Source of the DNA: Clostridia bacterium
GTDB lineage: Bacteria; Bacillota; Clostridia; Oscillospirales; CAG-272
Direction of reading: 5' to 3'
DNA length: 64,000 nucleotides
Assembly: GCA_017453245.1 (NCBI GenBank)
Contig: JAFTKM010000026.1
Span: 62,001 to 126,000 of the forward strand
The notes below the pieces were generated by a model. It saw nothing but the letters and a program-made list of their open reading frames with translations, was not told the origin of the DNA and did no database searches. The translations under genes were made by a program, and so were the position numbers. Below, piece by piece: positions 25,131 to 33,645 of this stretch. Position 1 is the first letter of the stretch. Each line of letters begins with the position of its first letter.

Positions 25131-26369
25131 TTACAAAACAACCTTAAATCCGATATGCTCGCTATCCTTTTTATATGCGGTGATCTCGCCGCCGTGCTTT
25201 TCAACTATCGACTTTGCCATAGAGAGACCTATGCCGTATCCGCCGGTAAATTTTCTCGCCTTGTCGGCGCGGTAGAAGCGGTCAAAGAGGCGGGATAGCT
25301 CTGTCTCACCGACTGCGGAGTAGGTGTTTTCAAGCGTCAGAATTATTCCTCTTCCGCCGTGAAGCGTCACGCTGATCTCTCCGCCTGCGTCGCAATATTT
25401 CGTGGCATTATCCATTAAAATGCAAACTAATCTATGCAAAAGCGCCTCATCACCCGTATATACAATGCTTTTATCAATATCGCTCTTCAGTGTTTTACCC
25501 CTATCCTTGATAAGAGGCTCAAACTCGGAAACGGTATCCGTGACGAGCTCGCCAAGGCCTACCTCCGTGTGGCTGACGGTCTTTTCCTCCTCATCCATAC
25601 GCGAGAGCGCGACAAGCTGATTTACTAGCTCTGCCATTCTGTGTCCCTCAGAGCGGATATCCTCGAGCCACTCGTTCTCTCCAAGCTCACTCTCGGCAAT
25701 ATCGAGATTTGTGAGTATCAGGGTCAAGGGGGTTTTCAGCTCGTGGTTGGCGTCGGTTATAAACTGCTTTTGCTTCTCATAGCTCTCGGCTATCGGCTTT
25801 ACCGCCTTCTTTGATAAAATGAAGATCAGAACAAGCACAAGCGCCGCGCACCCCAGAAGAACTGCTCCCGCTATCGTCATCGACTGCATCAAGGATGAAC
25901 GGTTCACGCTTCCGTCAACGAAAACAACGCCCATTCCCTGCTCTGTCGAAAATACCTTATAGCGGTAGGTGGATATCCAGCCGCGCTCCTTGTCCGATGC
26001 GATTATTCTTTCCGCGAATTCTATGGCATCCTCATCGGTTATAGAGTATATCGACTCGGTAAAGATCTTCTCGATCTCTCCCTCTCCGTCGAAAAATACT
26101 GTAAAATGACGCGTTGAAAAGGGAGTCTCGGGAGTAATAAAATCATAGCTACCCTCTCCCATCGGAGGCCTTTCATTCGGGAGCTCCTTATCACCGAGAG
26201 AGCCCGGAAATCTACCGCCGCCCTCGGATACTCTGTCTGCGAGAATATCCATATTCCGGTTCATCGAGTTGATGTTAAGAGCAAGGATCACGCCAAAAAC
26301 CAAGCCGACGACCAGGAGGACCGATAGAGTGGATATAAGAATGAATTTACGCTGAAGTCTGTATATCAT
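25131..26369 (-). CDS. Sensor histidine kinase
   Basis: A 412-residue kinase. Two membrane segments (about 10-31 and 165-187) flank an extracellular sensor domain of about 130 residues with no recognisable fold. The H-box is FITDANHELKTPLTLI (phospho-accepting His about 210), the N-box includes LVCILMDNATKYCD, and the G-box is TGGYGIGLSMAKSIVEKHGG. It would phosphorylate the response regulator whose stop codon overlaps its start by 4 bp (ATGA). The gene follows the VTC/DUF4956/carbohydrate-binding cluster on the same strand. The signal is unknown. Confidence 0.93.
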   Translation of the reverse strand: MIYRLQRKFILISTLSVLLVVGLVFGVILALNINSMNRNMDILADRVSEGGGRFPGSLGDKELPNERPPMGEGSYDFITPETPFSTRHFTVFFDGEGEIEKIFTESIYSITDEDAIEFAERIIASDKERGWISTYRYKVFSTEQGMGVVFVDGSVNRSSLMQSMTIAGAVLLGCAALVLVLIFILSKKAVKPIAESYEKQKQFITDANHELKTPLTLILTNLDIAESELGENEWLEDIRSEGHRMAELVNQLVALSRMDEEEKTVSHTEVGLGELVTDTVSEFEPLIKDRGKTLKSDIDKSIVYTGDEALLHRLVCILMDNATKYCDAGGEISVTLHGGRGIILTLENTYSAVGETELSRLFDRFYRADKARKFTGGYGIGLSMAKSIVEKHGGEITAYKKDSEHIGFKVVL

Positions 26370-27040
26370 TGCTTTTCCTCCAGAAGATAGCCTGCGTTTC
26401 TCACAAACCTTATAGTGACGGGCGCGCCCATCTGCTCAAGCTTCTTACGTATATTGGAGATATGGACGTACACCACGCTCACGTCGACGTCGGTGTTCCA
26501 CCCCCATATATGCGTGATCATCTGCTCCGCGGTGAGGATAACTCCCCTATTGCACATCAGCATTTCCATAAGCTGAAACTCCTTGCCGCTGAGCGGCTGA
26601 CTTCTGCCGCCGTACTCTACCTCGTATGTGGAGCGATTGAGCGACAGAGCGCCGAAGGAGATGAGGTCGGGAGTGAAGTTCTCCTTTCTGCGAAGCATAG
26701 CGCGTACTCTGGCGAGAAGCTCGCCGGTTGAGAAGGGCTTAGGCAGATAATCGTCAGCGCCCGCATCGAGCCCCTCTATCCTCTGGTATACCTCGGTCCT
26801 GGCGCTCAGAAATAGTGCGGGTGTGGTTATTCCGCTTTGTCTGAGGCTCTTAAGAAGCGCAAGACCGTCCATCCCCGGCATCATAACGTCGAGGACAAGT
26901 CCGTCGTACTCACCCGAGGAGGCGTAGTCGAGGGCGTCGGAGCCGTTATCCACGCCGTCTGCCGAGTAGTTATTTATCTCAAACAAATGCACAAGGCTTT
27001 TGAGTAGCTTCGGGTCGTCCTCCGCAATCAGTATTCTCAT
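26366..27040 (-). CDS. OmpR/PhoB-family response regulator
   Basis: A 224-residue regulator. The receiver domain (1-120) has acidic pocket AEDD (7-10), phospho-acceptor Asp51 in GLVLDVMMPGMDG and Lys101 in LPKPF. The winged helix DNA-binding domain (about 128-220) has LMCNRGVILTAEQMITHIWG and YVHISNIRKKLEQMG. It is paired with the overlapping histidine kinase gene. Direct repeats CTAAAG with 11-bp period upstream of the VTC operon (30708-30724) are a candidate target. The start follows GGAGG. Confidence 0.94.
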   Translation of the reverse strand: MRILIAEDDPKLLKSLVHLFEINNYSADGVDNGSDALDYASSGEYDGLVLDVMMPGMDGLALLKSLRQSGITTPALFLSARTEVYQRIEGLDAGADDYLPKPFSTGELLARVRAMLRRKENFTPDLISFGALSLNRSTYEVEYGGRSQPLSGKEFQLMEMLMCNRGVILTAEQMITHIWGWNTDVDVSVVYVHISNIRKKLEQMGAPVTIRFVRNAGYLLEEKQ

Positions 27041-27066
27041 TTTTTGCGCCTCCTTCTTTTTTTATT

Positions 27067-27095
27067 ATTATAGCACAACAAGCGCGAGGTATCAA
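27067..27095 (-). promoter_or_regulatory. Sigma-A promoter of the two-component genes
   Basis: TTGATA (27090-27095, minus), 17 bp, TATAAT (27067-27072), inside the 70-bp gap after the carbohydrate-binding gene. Confidence 0.75.
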
Positions 27096-27110
27096 GTGAT
27101 TATCCCGAAC

Positions 27111-29210
27111 TTAATCCCAGCAAACGCCGTTTTCATCAAGTGTCTCGGAGGTCGAGGATCTTGTCGAAGCCTCCGCGGAGCTGTCGCCAAGCAGGATTAT
27201 CAGAGCGTTTATAGATGCGGGGCTCTTGATCGTTGCGGTAGTGCCGTTTATCTTAGCAACAAGGTAGTCTCCGCTTGAGAGCGACGTCTGAGTATAGCTT
27301 CCAACGCTTGAGAAGCTCTGGCAATGGGTTGCCTCATTTGACATTCCGCCGCGGGGCATGATCGCTACGACAGAGCCGCCCGTGTAGGTGTAGCCCTGCT
27401 CGGTATCGATAGCGGAATTTCCGCCCGAGGTGGTGATCACCACCGTATTACCGCCCGAGAATACGATTCCCTGATAGGACGTGCGGCTGTTGGAGTCGAT
27501 GCCGTCACCCGAGCAGTAAATATAAAGCGTGCCGCCGCTGACGGTAATTGCAGTGCCCGTGGTAGCGGTAGAGTTGATGCCATCGTCCTTTGAGTATACG
27601 GAAACGCTGCCGCCCGAGATATTTACGGTCGCGCCCTCTATTCCCTCGTAGGAATTGGTTACGCGTACTTCTCCCGCATTGATGGAAAGCGCGCCGTCCG
27701 CGTGGAGTCCGTCATCGTTTGAATATACCGTGACGCTACCGCCGTTTACGGTCAGGTTGCCGAGGGGAGCCGCGCCGTTTTCAAGCGTGCCGTCGTTATT
27801 CGCGTGAATTGCATCGTCGTAGGACTTGATATTGACTGTGCCCGCGCTAATAATGATCTCATTCGCCGCCTTGATGCCCTTGGTGGAGTGGTCGCCCTTA
27901 TCGGTGTTACCCTCTCCCATACCGCCGGGACCGCCGAATCCTCCGGGACCGCCGAAGCCGCCGCTCTGTATCTCGGTCGTGTAATTCGTCCACTCGTAGT
28001 AGAGGCCGTCATAGGACTGCGTGAGAGCAAAGGTATCGTATCCCGAGTTGGGTGTCAGATAGTCCGACATAACAAGATACTCCTCCTCTTGCCCCATCTG
28101 TGACTCGCTCTCGTAAATAAAGAACTGCTGCTTTTCATACTCCGGCATCTTGGGGTAGGAATAGTAATAATAATTTGTCCTGCCGCCCGAAACCTTGGAG
28201 TGATATTCCGCGTTCACAAAGACGTAGTCGGAGTCCGAATTGTAGTATTTTACCGAGTAATAATAGGCGTTGCTTGTAAAGCGGATATAGCTTACGTCCG
28301 AGGAGCTCGCGGTCACCTCGTCCGAATAATTGGAATACTTATCGGTGTAGATATTGAGCACGGTAGAGGAGTCGTCAACAGTCACGTTATACGCCGCGTC
28401 AATACCGTCGCAGGCGGCGTACAGAGTGTGCTCGCCACCGAGAATACTTACAGTGCCGCGCTGATTTCCCTTCTCCGAAATATCACTGCTTGAGGTCTTG
28501 ACCGCGTCACCCCGGGAGGCGATCAAGGTGGTTTTGCCGCCCGTGATCTCAACGCTGTCATTGCCCTTAAGAGCGTTGTCTATACACGCCACAAAGAGCG
28601 TGAGATTTTTGACCTCGAGGTCATCCTTAGAGTGGATACCGTTATTGTTCTCCGAGACTACCGTAAGCTCTCCCTTGCCGCCGATCTCAAGGTCTACCTC
28701 CGAGTGTATTGCTCCTGAGTATAATGTCTCGTCGGTCGAGTCAATAGCCTCTCTTTTATCATAAATGTAATTTTTAGTTTCCTTTTTAGCCTTAATAGCG
28801 ACCTCGTCACCGCTGAGGACGGTTATGGGGTTTGTCGAATCTGACACAAGAGAAAATCCGTGAAGCTCAAGATCAAGCTTGTAGCCGTCCCCTGTATCGA
28901 TAACGATATTTCCCTTGAGTGTACCCGAGATCGAATACACCGACTCCTCCGTCACCGAGGTAAAGGTAACGGTATTTCCCTCTATCTTGTAGGCGTTTTC
29001 AGTACCCGAGATGCACTCTATTACAACGTCCAAGGATTCACCGTCAAAGTAACCGTCGTACGCGCCGGTATCCTCAATATCCTCGCCAAACGAGGTGTTA
29101 TCATCGCCAAGATCCGAGCCCTCGGATCCCGAGCCCTTATCTCCCTTGCCCTTACAACCGGTGAGTAAAAGCGCAAGAGCGAGAAGAAGAGCAATCAGCC
29201 TGAATCTCAT
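27111..29210 (-). CDS. Lipoprotein with carbohydrate-binding beta-helix (DUF4353/Cthe_2159-like)
   Basis: A 699-residue protein with lipobox LLTGC (Cys about 19) and an acidic/Gly/Ser linker. The body is a long parallel beta-helix with repeated SGG, GIDS and GDAI turns, such as DDGLHADGALSINAG and SKDDGINSTATTGT, in two blocks (about 85-300 and 440-650). A Gly-rich insert GGFGGPGGFGGPGGMG lies between them near residue 425. Cthe_2159 of Clostridium thermocellum, the family prototype, binds acidic polysaccharide and calcium. It lies downstream of a VTC polymerase and a DUF4956 protein, a recurrent trio. The ATG at 29210 follows GGAGG; the earlier in-frame ATG does not. Confidence 0.85.
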   Translation of the reverse strand: MRFRLIALLLALALLLTGCKGKGDKGSGSEGSDLGDDNTSFGEDIEDTGAYDGYFDGESLDVVIECISGTENAYKIEGNTVTFTSVTEESVYSISGTLKGNIVIDTGDGYKLDLELHGFSLVSDSTNPITVLSGDEVAIKAKKETKNYIYDKREAIDSTDETLYSGAIHSEVDLEIGGKGELTVVSENNNGIHSKDDLEVKNLTLFVACIDNALKGNDSVEITGGKTTLIASRGDAVKTSSSDISEKGNQRGTVSILGGEHTLYAACDGIDAAYNVTVDDSSTVLNIYTDKYSNYSDEVTASSSDVSYIRFTSNAYYYSVKYYNSDSDYVFVNAEYHSKVSGGRTNYYYYSYPKMPEYEKQQFFIYESESQMGQEEEYLVMSDYLTPNSGYDTFALTQSYDGLYYEWTNYTTEIQSGGFGGPGGFGGPGGMGEGNTDKGDHSTKGIKAANEIIISAGTVNIKSYDDAIHANNDGTLENGAAPLGNLTVNGGSVTVYSNDDGLHADGALSINAGEVRVTNSYEGIEGATVNISGGSVSVYSKDDGINSTATTGTAITVSGGTLYIYCSGDGIDSNSRTSYQGIVFSGGNTVVITTSGGNSAIDTEQGYTYTGGSVVAIMPRGGMSNEATHCQSFSSVGSYTQTSLSSGDYLVAKINGTTATIKSPASINALIILLGDSSAEASTRSSTSETLDENGVCWD

Positions 29211-29227
29211 ATATTCACCTCCAAAAA

Positions 29228-29920
29228 TCAAAGCTCCGCCTGACGGTTTTCCTGCCTTGATACCATAATCTCAAGATTGCCGTTACGCTCGCGGATGCGG
29301 TCGATCATTTCCTTTTCCCTTGCCGCATCCTTGAGTGTCAGATTATAGGTAAGTCTGAACATACTGCCCATATTGGTGGTCTTGACCTTAACAAGCTCAT
29401 ATCGCTTGGTATACTCGGAAAAGATACCGTCAAACACACCGGTGTAATCAAGATCCTCGGGGATGGTGATCTTCACGGTCTTATTAAGCGCCTCGCTCCT
29501 CTCGGTTTTCTCTGAGAGGAGGTTGTAAAGGAGAAATGTCAGGCACATTATCACGGTAAAGAGAGCGGCAAAGCCGAGATAACCCATACCCGCGATAAGT
29601 CCTGCGCCCATAGCGAGAAAGATAGTAACTATCTCCTTTGCCGAGCCGGGAGCGGAGCGAAAGCGCACGAGACTGAACGCGCCTGCCACCGCAACACCCG
29701 CGCCGATATTGCCGTTAACCATCATAATAACAACGCACACAACCGCGGGAAGGAGCGCCAAGGTAACGAGGAAGCTGCGCGTGTATTCACTCCTGTACAT
29801 ATAGCTAAGCGCTATCACAAGTCCAAGTACAAGAGACACTCCAAGGCAGAGGAGAAAGTCCTCTACGCTAATAAGCTGTGTTAGCTCGCTATCAAAAATA
29901 CCCTTAAATATAGCATTCAT
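29228..29920 (-). CDS. DUF4956 membrane protein
   Basis: A 230-residue protein with four membrane segments in the first 135 residues, including MMVNGNIGAGVAVAGAFSLV then RFRSAPGSAKE, the family's conserved cytosolic loop. The C-terminal part is a soluble alpha/beta domain. The family occurs beside VTC polymerases; its function is not established. It overlaps the VTC gene by 17 bp and is followed after 17 bp by the carbohydrate-binding lipoprotein gene, so the three are one operon. Confidence 0.88.
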   Translation of the reverse strand: MNAIFKGIFDSELTQLISVEDFLLCLGVSLVLGLVIALSYMYRSEYTRSFLVTLALLPAVVCVVIMMVNGNIGAGVAVAGAFSLVRFRSAPGSAKEIVTIFLAMGAGLIAGMGYLGFAALFTVIMCLTFLLYNLLSEKTERSEALNKTVKITIPEDLDYTGVFDGIFSEYTKRYELVKVKTTNMGSMFRLTYNLTLKDAAREKEMIDRIRERNGNLEIMVSRQENRQAEL

Positions 29921-30656
29921 TTGTAATCTTCTCCTTACATTTTATCGGATTTGGTAAATAAATTTCGGGAAATATCATTTTTGCATACGCCGTGCCGTAT
30001 TTGGAAAACGAGGTCTTGTAGATACCCTGTGCCGAAAGCAGCCTTGCCAGCTCGAAGGGAATACCGCCGGGGCACTTGACTTCCATAAGCACCATCCCCT
30101 CCTCGAGAATAGGCTCGCCGTATACACCCGAGCAAAGACTGACGTCGCTGTCCCGACACAGTATATTCTCATCAAAGGTAACGCGAAGATCACCGCCGTC
30201 CGCCGCGTAGTACGCTTCCCTCTCATAAGACAAAAAGACCGTGGGCGCAAGGCTCCCGTAGAAATCAATAAAGTAATTGATCTCCCGCGATATTTGAGTA
30301 TCAAGGGGGCACGGCATATCTCCCGTTACCCAAGCCATAGCATCATACTCGCGCATCGGGATACGCCGCTTGTAGACCACCTTCTCGTATTTCTTCTTTA
30401 ACTCCACAAACACCGTACTGTCGGGGGTTGCCTGCGAGTAGCTCCGTATTCTCAGCTTTTCCTTGTAGGCGGGCTTTTCGATCGAGCGCCGTATCAATCT
30501 GTAATTGTCCGTGTCGAGGTATACGTTACGCACCGTTGTTTTGCCGTATTTATCCGGATGCATATACGGTGATATTGCCCCGATTATTCTCTGCTTCTCG
30601 TCACGTGTGAGCAGATATTTCAGCTCATATCTCTTGAAAACCGTCTGATAAGCCAT
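29904..30656 (-). CDS. VTC-domain polyphosphate polymerase-like protein
   Basis: A 250-residue protein of the triphosphate tunnel type. It has FKRYELKYLLTRDEKQRI (conserved ExK at the start), VYLDTDNYRLIRRSI, KEKLRIRSY, VFVELKKKYEKVVYKRR and the late VLMEVKCPGGIPFELA. These basic and acidic residues line the tunnel in Vtc4, which makes polyphosphate from ATP. In bacterial operons with DUF4956 and surface lipoproteins the product is unproven. It is the first gene of the operon, behind a -10 box and OmpR-like repeats. Confidence 0.88.
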   Translation of the reverse strand: MAYQTVFKRYELKYLLTRDEKQRIIGAISPYMHPDKYGKTTVRNVYLDTDNYRLIRRSIEKPAYKEKLRIRSYSQATPDSTVFVELKKKYEKVVYKRRIPMREYDAMAWVTGDMPCPLDTQISREINYFIDFYGSLAPTVFLSYEREAYYAADGGDLRVTFDENILCRDSDVSLCSGVYGEPILEEGMVLMEVKCPGGIPFELARLLSAQGIYKTSFSKYGTAYAKMIFPEIYLPNPIKCKEKITNECYI

Positions 30657-30691
30657 ACGATGCGCCCTCCCTTCCCCGATTTTACACCGAC

Positions 30692-30724
30692 ATTATATCA
30701 CTACGCGCTAAAGTCAGTCTAAAG
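30692..30724 (-). promoter_or_regulatory. Promoter of the VTC operon with OmpR-like direct repeats
   Basis: TATAAT (30692-30697, minus) lacks a good -35 box. In its place CTTTAG occurs twice with an 11-bp period (30708-30713 and 30719-30724), the spacing usual for OmpR/PhoB-type regulators. The adjacent response regulator is the obvious candidate. Confidence 0.6.
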
Positions 30725-30731
30725 ATGAAAA

Positions 30732-30780
30732 CAAAAAAGCAAGAATAGAAGGAAAATGAAATCCTTTTACTCTTGCTCTA
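30732..30780 (-). terminator. Terminator with GAGCAAG stem, after the permease
   Basis: AGCAAGAATAGAAGGA pairs with TCCTTTTACTCTTGCT, ending in six T residues on the minus strand. The core is almost identical to 25026-25080. Confidence 0.75.
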
Positions 30781-30783
30781 TTA

Positions 30784-31021
30784 ATTATTTCACGCATATG
30801 CTCCGTGAATTGAAGCTGTGTTTTATGAATTTTTGCTTCGCTCTATGCATACCGCCCCGGGTATCTTGCGTCATTCGTCGTATCGGCCGACGAATAGCAA
30901 ATTTCTCGCGCCTTCGCGCTCCGTGAATTGACGGCAAGCCGTCATTATTTGAATTGCAACGCATAATACACCATATGTACAAAGCATTCAGCCCCGTTGC
31001 AATTCATTGGCGCTGCGCGCC
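30784..31021 (-). repeat. CATGAATTGA-family hairpin array after the permease
   Basis: It begins at the permease stop with TAAGGCGCGCAGCGCC, then AATGAATTGCAAC. Further hairpins (GACGGC-TTG-CCGTC, GGAGCGCGAAGGCGC, GTCGG-CCGATAC-GACG, GGAGCATATG) are separated by TGAATTG or TGAATTT. It ends at the terminator at 30732-30780. No gene is seen. Confidence 0.65.
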
Positions 31022-32167
31022 TTAACCAATAAGCAGGCAAACGCCGACGAGAACACCGAAGAAGATGAAGTTATACGCGGTGAACTTGAGGATATATCTG
31101 AGGGTGTGTCCGGGCTGGTCCTTACTGTACTCCTTGAAGGTGATAAGGCTGGCAAGCGAGGAGATAAGCGTGCCGACGCCGCCGATGTTTACGCCCCAGA
31201 GGAGCTCGCGGTAGTTATCCGTAAACTGCGAGAGGAGTATTGCCGAGGGGACGTTGCTTATCACCTGGCAGGAAAGCGCCGAGAAGATAAGCGTGTTTCT
31301 CTCAAGGAGTGAGGAGAAGAAGTCACGCACGACGTCTATTCTCGCCATATTGCCCGAGAAGATAAAGAAGAATACGAAGGTGAGAAGAAGACCGTAATCA
31401 ACCTGCTTCAAGGCCTCCCTATCGAGGAACAGAAGCGCTATAGGAATGATGATAAGGCCGACTACAAACGGTACTGTGCGGAATACGATAAGTATGGAGA
31501 TCGCGAAGAGGATAAGGTAGATTATTACCCTCGGGATCGGGAGCTCTGCCGCCTTCTCGTGTATCTCGAGCGGCTCGGACTTGACAAAGATGAGGCAAAG
31601 TGCCGTGATAAGCGCGATGGCAATAATGAACGGCGGGAACATTATCCTGACAAATTCCGCATCGGGAATGTTGAACTTGGTGTAAAGATAGAGATTCTGC
31701 GGATTGCCGAAGGGGGTGAGCATACCGCCGAGATTTGCCGCGATGTTCTGCATTATGTAGGTGAAGGCCATATACTTCTCCTTGCCCGTGGTGTGCAAAA
31801 CGAAGTAGCCGAGCGGCAGGAAGGTCAGAAGCGCCATATCGTTGGCAATCAGCATCGAGCCGATAAAGGTAACGTAGACCAGAGCGAGGATACAGAGCTT
31901 GGTGTTCTTGAATTTTCTGATGATCGCCTTTGCCATAGTGTAGAAGAAACGAATGTTTCTGAGCGCGCACACAACCGCCAAAACGCAGAAAAGACAGGTC
32001 AAGGTCTTGAAGTCGAAGTAGCCGAGATATTCCCCGTCGGGCGGGATAATAAACGCGGTGATAAGCGCCGCGAGTGCCGCGATAAGCATTACCGCATTGG
32101 TCTTGATAAAGCCTATCACCCTCTCGCGGTTTATACTCCTAAAGAAATCAATTATTTTAGTCTTCAT
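31022..32167 (-). CDS. SLC13/ArsB-NhaD-type anion permease
   Basis: A 381-residue protein with about 10 membrane segments. The conserved loop NIAANLGGMLTPFGNPQNLY (about 150-170) and MLIANDMALLTFLPLG match the ion transporter superfamily of citrate, dicarboxylate and arsenite carriers. Length is slightly short for the family. It probably moves an organic or inorganic anion, but substrate cannot be called. It is monocistronic; TTGCAA (about 16 bp spacer) TATACT lies upstream near 32203-32230. Confidence 0.8.
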   Translation of the reverse strand: MKTKIIDFFRSINRERVIGFIKTNAVMLIAALAALITAFIIPPDGEYLGYFDFKTLTCLFCVLAVVCALRNIRFFYTMAKAIIRKFKNTKLCILALVYVTFIGSMLIANDMALLTFLPLGYFVLHTTGKEKYMAFTYIMQNIAANLGGMLTPFGNPQNLYLYTKFNIPDAEFVRIMFPPFIIAIALITALCLIFVKSEPLEIHEKAAELPIPRVIIYLILFAISILIVFRTVPFVVGLIIIPIALLFLDREALKQVDYGLLLTFVFFFIFSGNMARIDVVRDFFSSLLERNTLIFSALSCQVISNVPSAILLSQFTDNYRELLWGVNIGGVGTLISSLASLITFKEYSKDQPGHTLRYILKFTAYNFIFFGVLVGVCLLIG

Positions 32168-32263
32168 AAAAATCCTTTTTATGATAAAGTTATTTTCCGA
32201 TATAAGAGTATAGCACTTTTTTCAAAAATTGCAATAGGTTTTATGAAACTTTGCCCAAAGTTT

Positions 32264-32997
32264 TTTAATGTCGACAAAGTCGACTATAATTACACCTTTA
32301 GGTGTTTATCATGTCACCGCAAGGTGACTATCATTACGCCGCCAGGCGTTTATCATTACACCCGCAGGGTGTTTATAATGAATATAGAATATCGAAAAGG
32401 CAAAATAAGCCTTTTCGCGACTGAAAAACAGTCGAGCAAAAAGCCTATGATGGCTTTTTGCTTCTATATCATTGAAACAGAAATCGACAAATTTCTCTGA
32501 TGGAATTTGTTCGCAAATCTACGATTTGCAGTCGAAATGTGTGAATTTCGACTTTCGATTGTCGTTATAATTACGCCGCCAGGCGTTTATCATTACACCC
32601 GTAGGGTGTTTATAATGTCACCGCAAGGTGACTATAATGAATATAGAATATCGAAAAGGTTTATTTTGCCTTTTCGCGACTGAAAAAACAGTCGAGCAAA
32701 AAGCCTATGATGGCTTTTTGCTTCTATATCATTGAAACAGAAATCGACAAATTTCTCTGATGAAATTTGTTCGCAAATCTACGATTTGCAGTCGAAATAT
32801 GTGAATTTCGACTTTCGATTGTCGTTATCATTACGCCGCCAGGCGTTTATCATTACACCCGTAGGGTGTTTATAATTACACCTTTAGGTGTTTATAATTA
32901 CGCCGCCGGCGTTTATAATGTCGACAAAGTCGACTATAATTACACCCGCAGGGTGTTTATCATTACGCCGCCAGGCGTTCTAAACTGCCGTTATCGG
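32264..32997. repeat. Dense hairpin array with TATAATTACA linkers and a 259-bp tandem duplication
   Basis: Small hairpins GTCGAC-AAA-GTCGAC, ACACC-TTTA-GGTGT, GTCACC-GCAA-GGTGAC, ACGCC-GCCA-GGCGT and ACACCC-GCA-GGGTGT occur about 15 times, separated by TATAAT(T/G) or TATCAT(T/G). A 259-bp unit occurs twice in tandem (32380-32638 and 32639-32897). It includes larger hairpins (CGAAAAGG/CCTTTTCG, CGACTG/CAGTCG, AGCAAAAAGCC/GGCTTTTTGCT) with conserved stems and different loops. No gene is supported in 32168-33645. Confidence 0.8.
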
Positions 32998-33072
32998 CAA
33001 AATATCCCCGAATTTTATTTCTGTTTTTACTTGATATTTTGCCGATGGTGTGGTATAGGACGTTAGCGTATC

Positions 33073-33185
33073 GCAACCTCATCCGTCTTGCTTCGCAATC
33101 CACCTTCCCCAAAGGGGAAGGTTAAGACAAACCTTCCCCTTTGGGGAAGGTGGCACGAGCCTTGCGAGTGACGGATGAGGTTGCC
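33073..33185. repeat. 113-bp CCTTCCCC palindromic repeat, second copy
   Basis: Ends GCAACCTCATCCGTC and GACGGATGAGGTTGC with the same twin CCTTCCCC/GGGGAAGG core as 6961-7078. Confidence 0.8.
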
Positions 33186-33193
33186 TTGCTCTA

Positions 33194-33293
33194 ACGTTTT
33201 TTGATAGTTATCGTGTTAGCCAAAGTAGATCCCGACACTTTGTGTCGCCCTGCGGGTTCGACTTCGTGCTTACGCACTCCGCTCAGGATGACA
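33194..33293. mobile_element. Right half of the 204-bp MITE-like element
   Basis: It matches the second half of 6615-6818 and 15073-15276 and ends in CTCAGGATGACA. The left half is missing; the CCTTCCCC repeat abuts instead. A TTTTGCATTTTGAATT stretch follows (33360-33405). Confidence 0.7.
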
Positions 33294-33427
33294 CTCTAGT
33301 CAGCTTTGCGCTTCGCATTATCCGGCGGGAGCAAGCCCCCGCCCTACCGTCTCTTCCTCGTCCTTAATTTTGCATTTTGAATTTTGAATTTTACATTTGC
33401 GGTTTTGCCGCACCGTTTCACAATTAA

Positions 33428-33630
33428 AATGGTGAAGTTTTCACCGGAGTGAAAGTGAAGTTGTGCTATACACAGTGAAGTTTGGGCCGTTGCCCAAGTG
33501 AAGTTAAGTTTGCCCGCTTTGCCGATGGCAAAACTTCACTATCCAAAGGATAACTTCACTTACGTAGTAAACTTCACTTGCCCAAATGGGCAAACTTAGT
33601 TGGGCGACCTGCTTTACCAGCAGGTCGCCC
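33428..33630 (-). repeat. AACTTCAC-family hairpin array after the Gfo/Idh gene
   Basis: A perfect 13-bp hairpin (33602-33630, GGGCGACCTGCT paired with its complement) comes 15 bp after the stop. It leads into AACTAAGTTTGCCC and hairpins TTTGCCC/GGGCAA, TTTAC-TAC-GTAA, TATCC-TTT-GGATA, TTTGCC-ATC-GGCAAA, TGGGC-AACG-GCCCA, GTG-TATA-CAC-like and TTTCAC-TCCG-GTGAAA. Order is the same as at 24783. Confidence 0.85.
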
Positions 33631-33645
33631 ATGGTGCTCTTTTTA

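Noticed and set aside
32264..32997. CRISPR-like or tRNA-like cluster
   Set aside because: Hairpins are too short and repeat-linker lengths irregular; no cloverleaf or conserved tRNA loops are visible.
33602..33630. Intrinsic terminator of the Gfo/Idh gene
   Set aside because: The perfect hairpin has no T-run after it on the minus strand; it is better seen as the first hairpin of the array.
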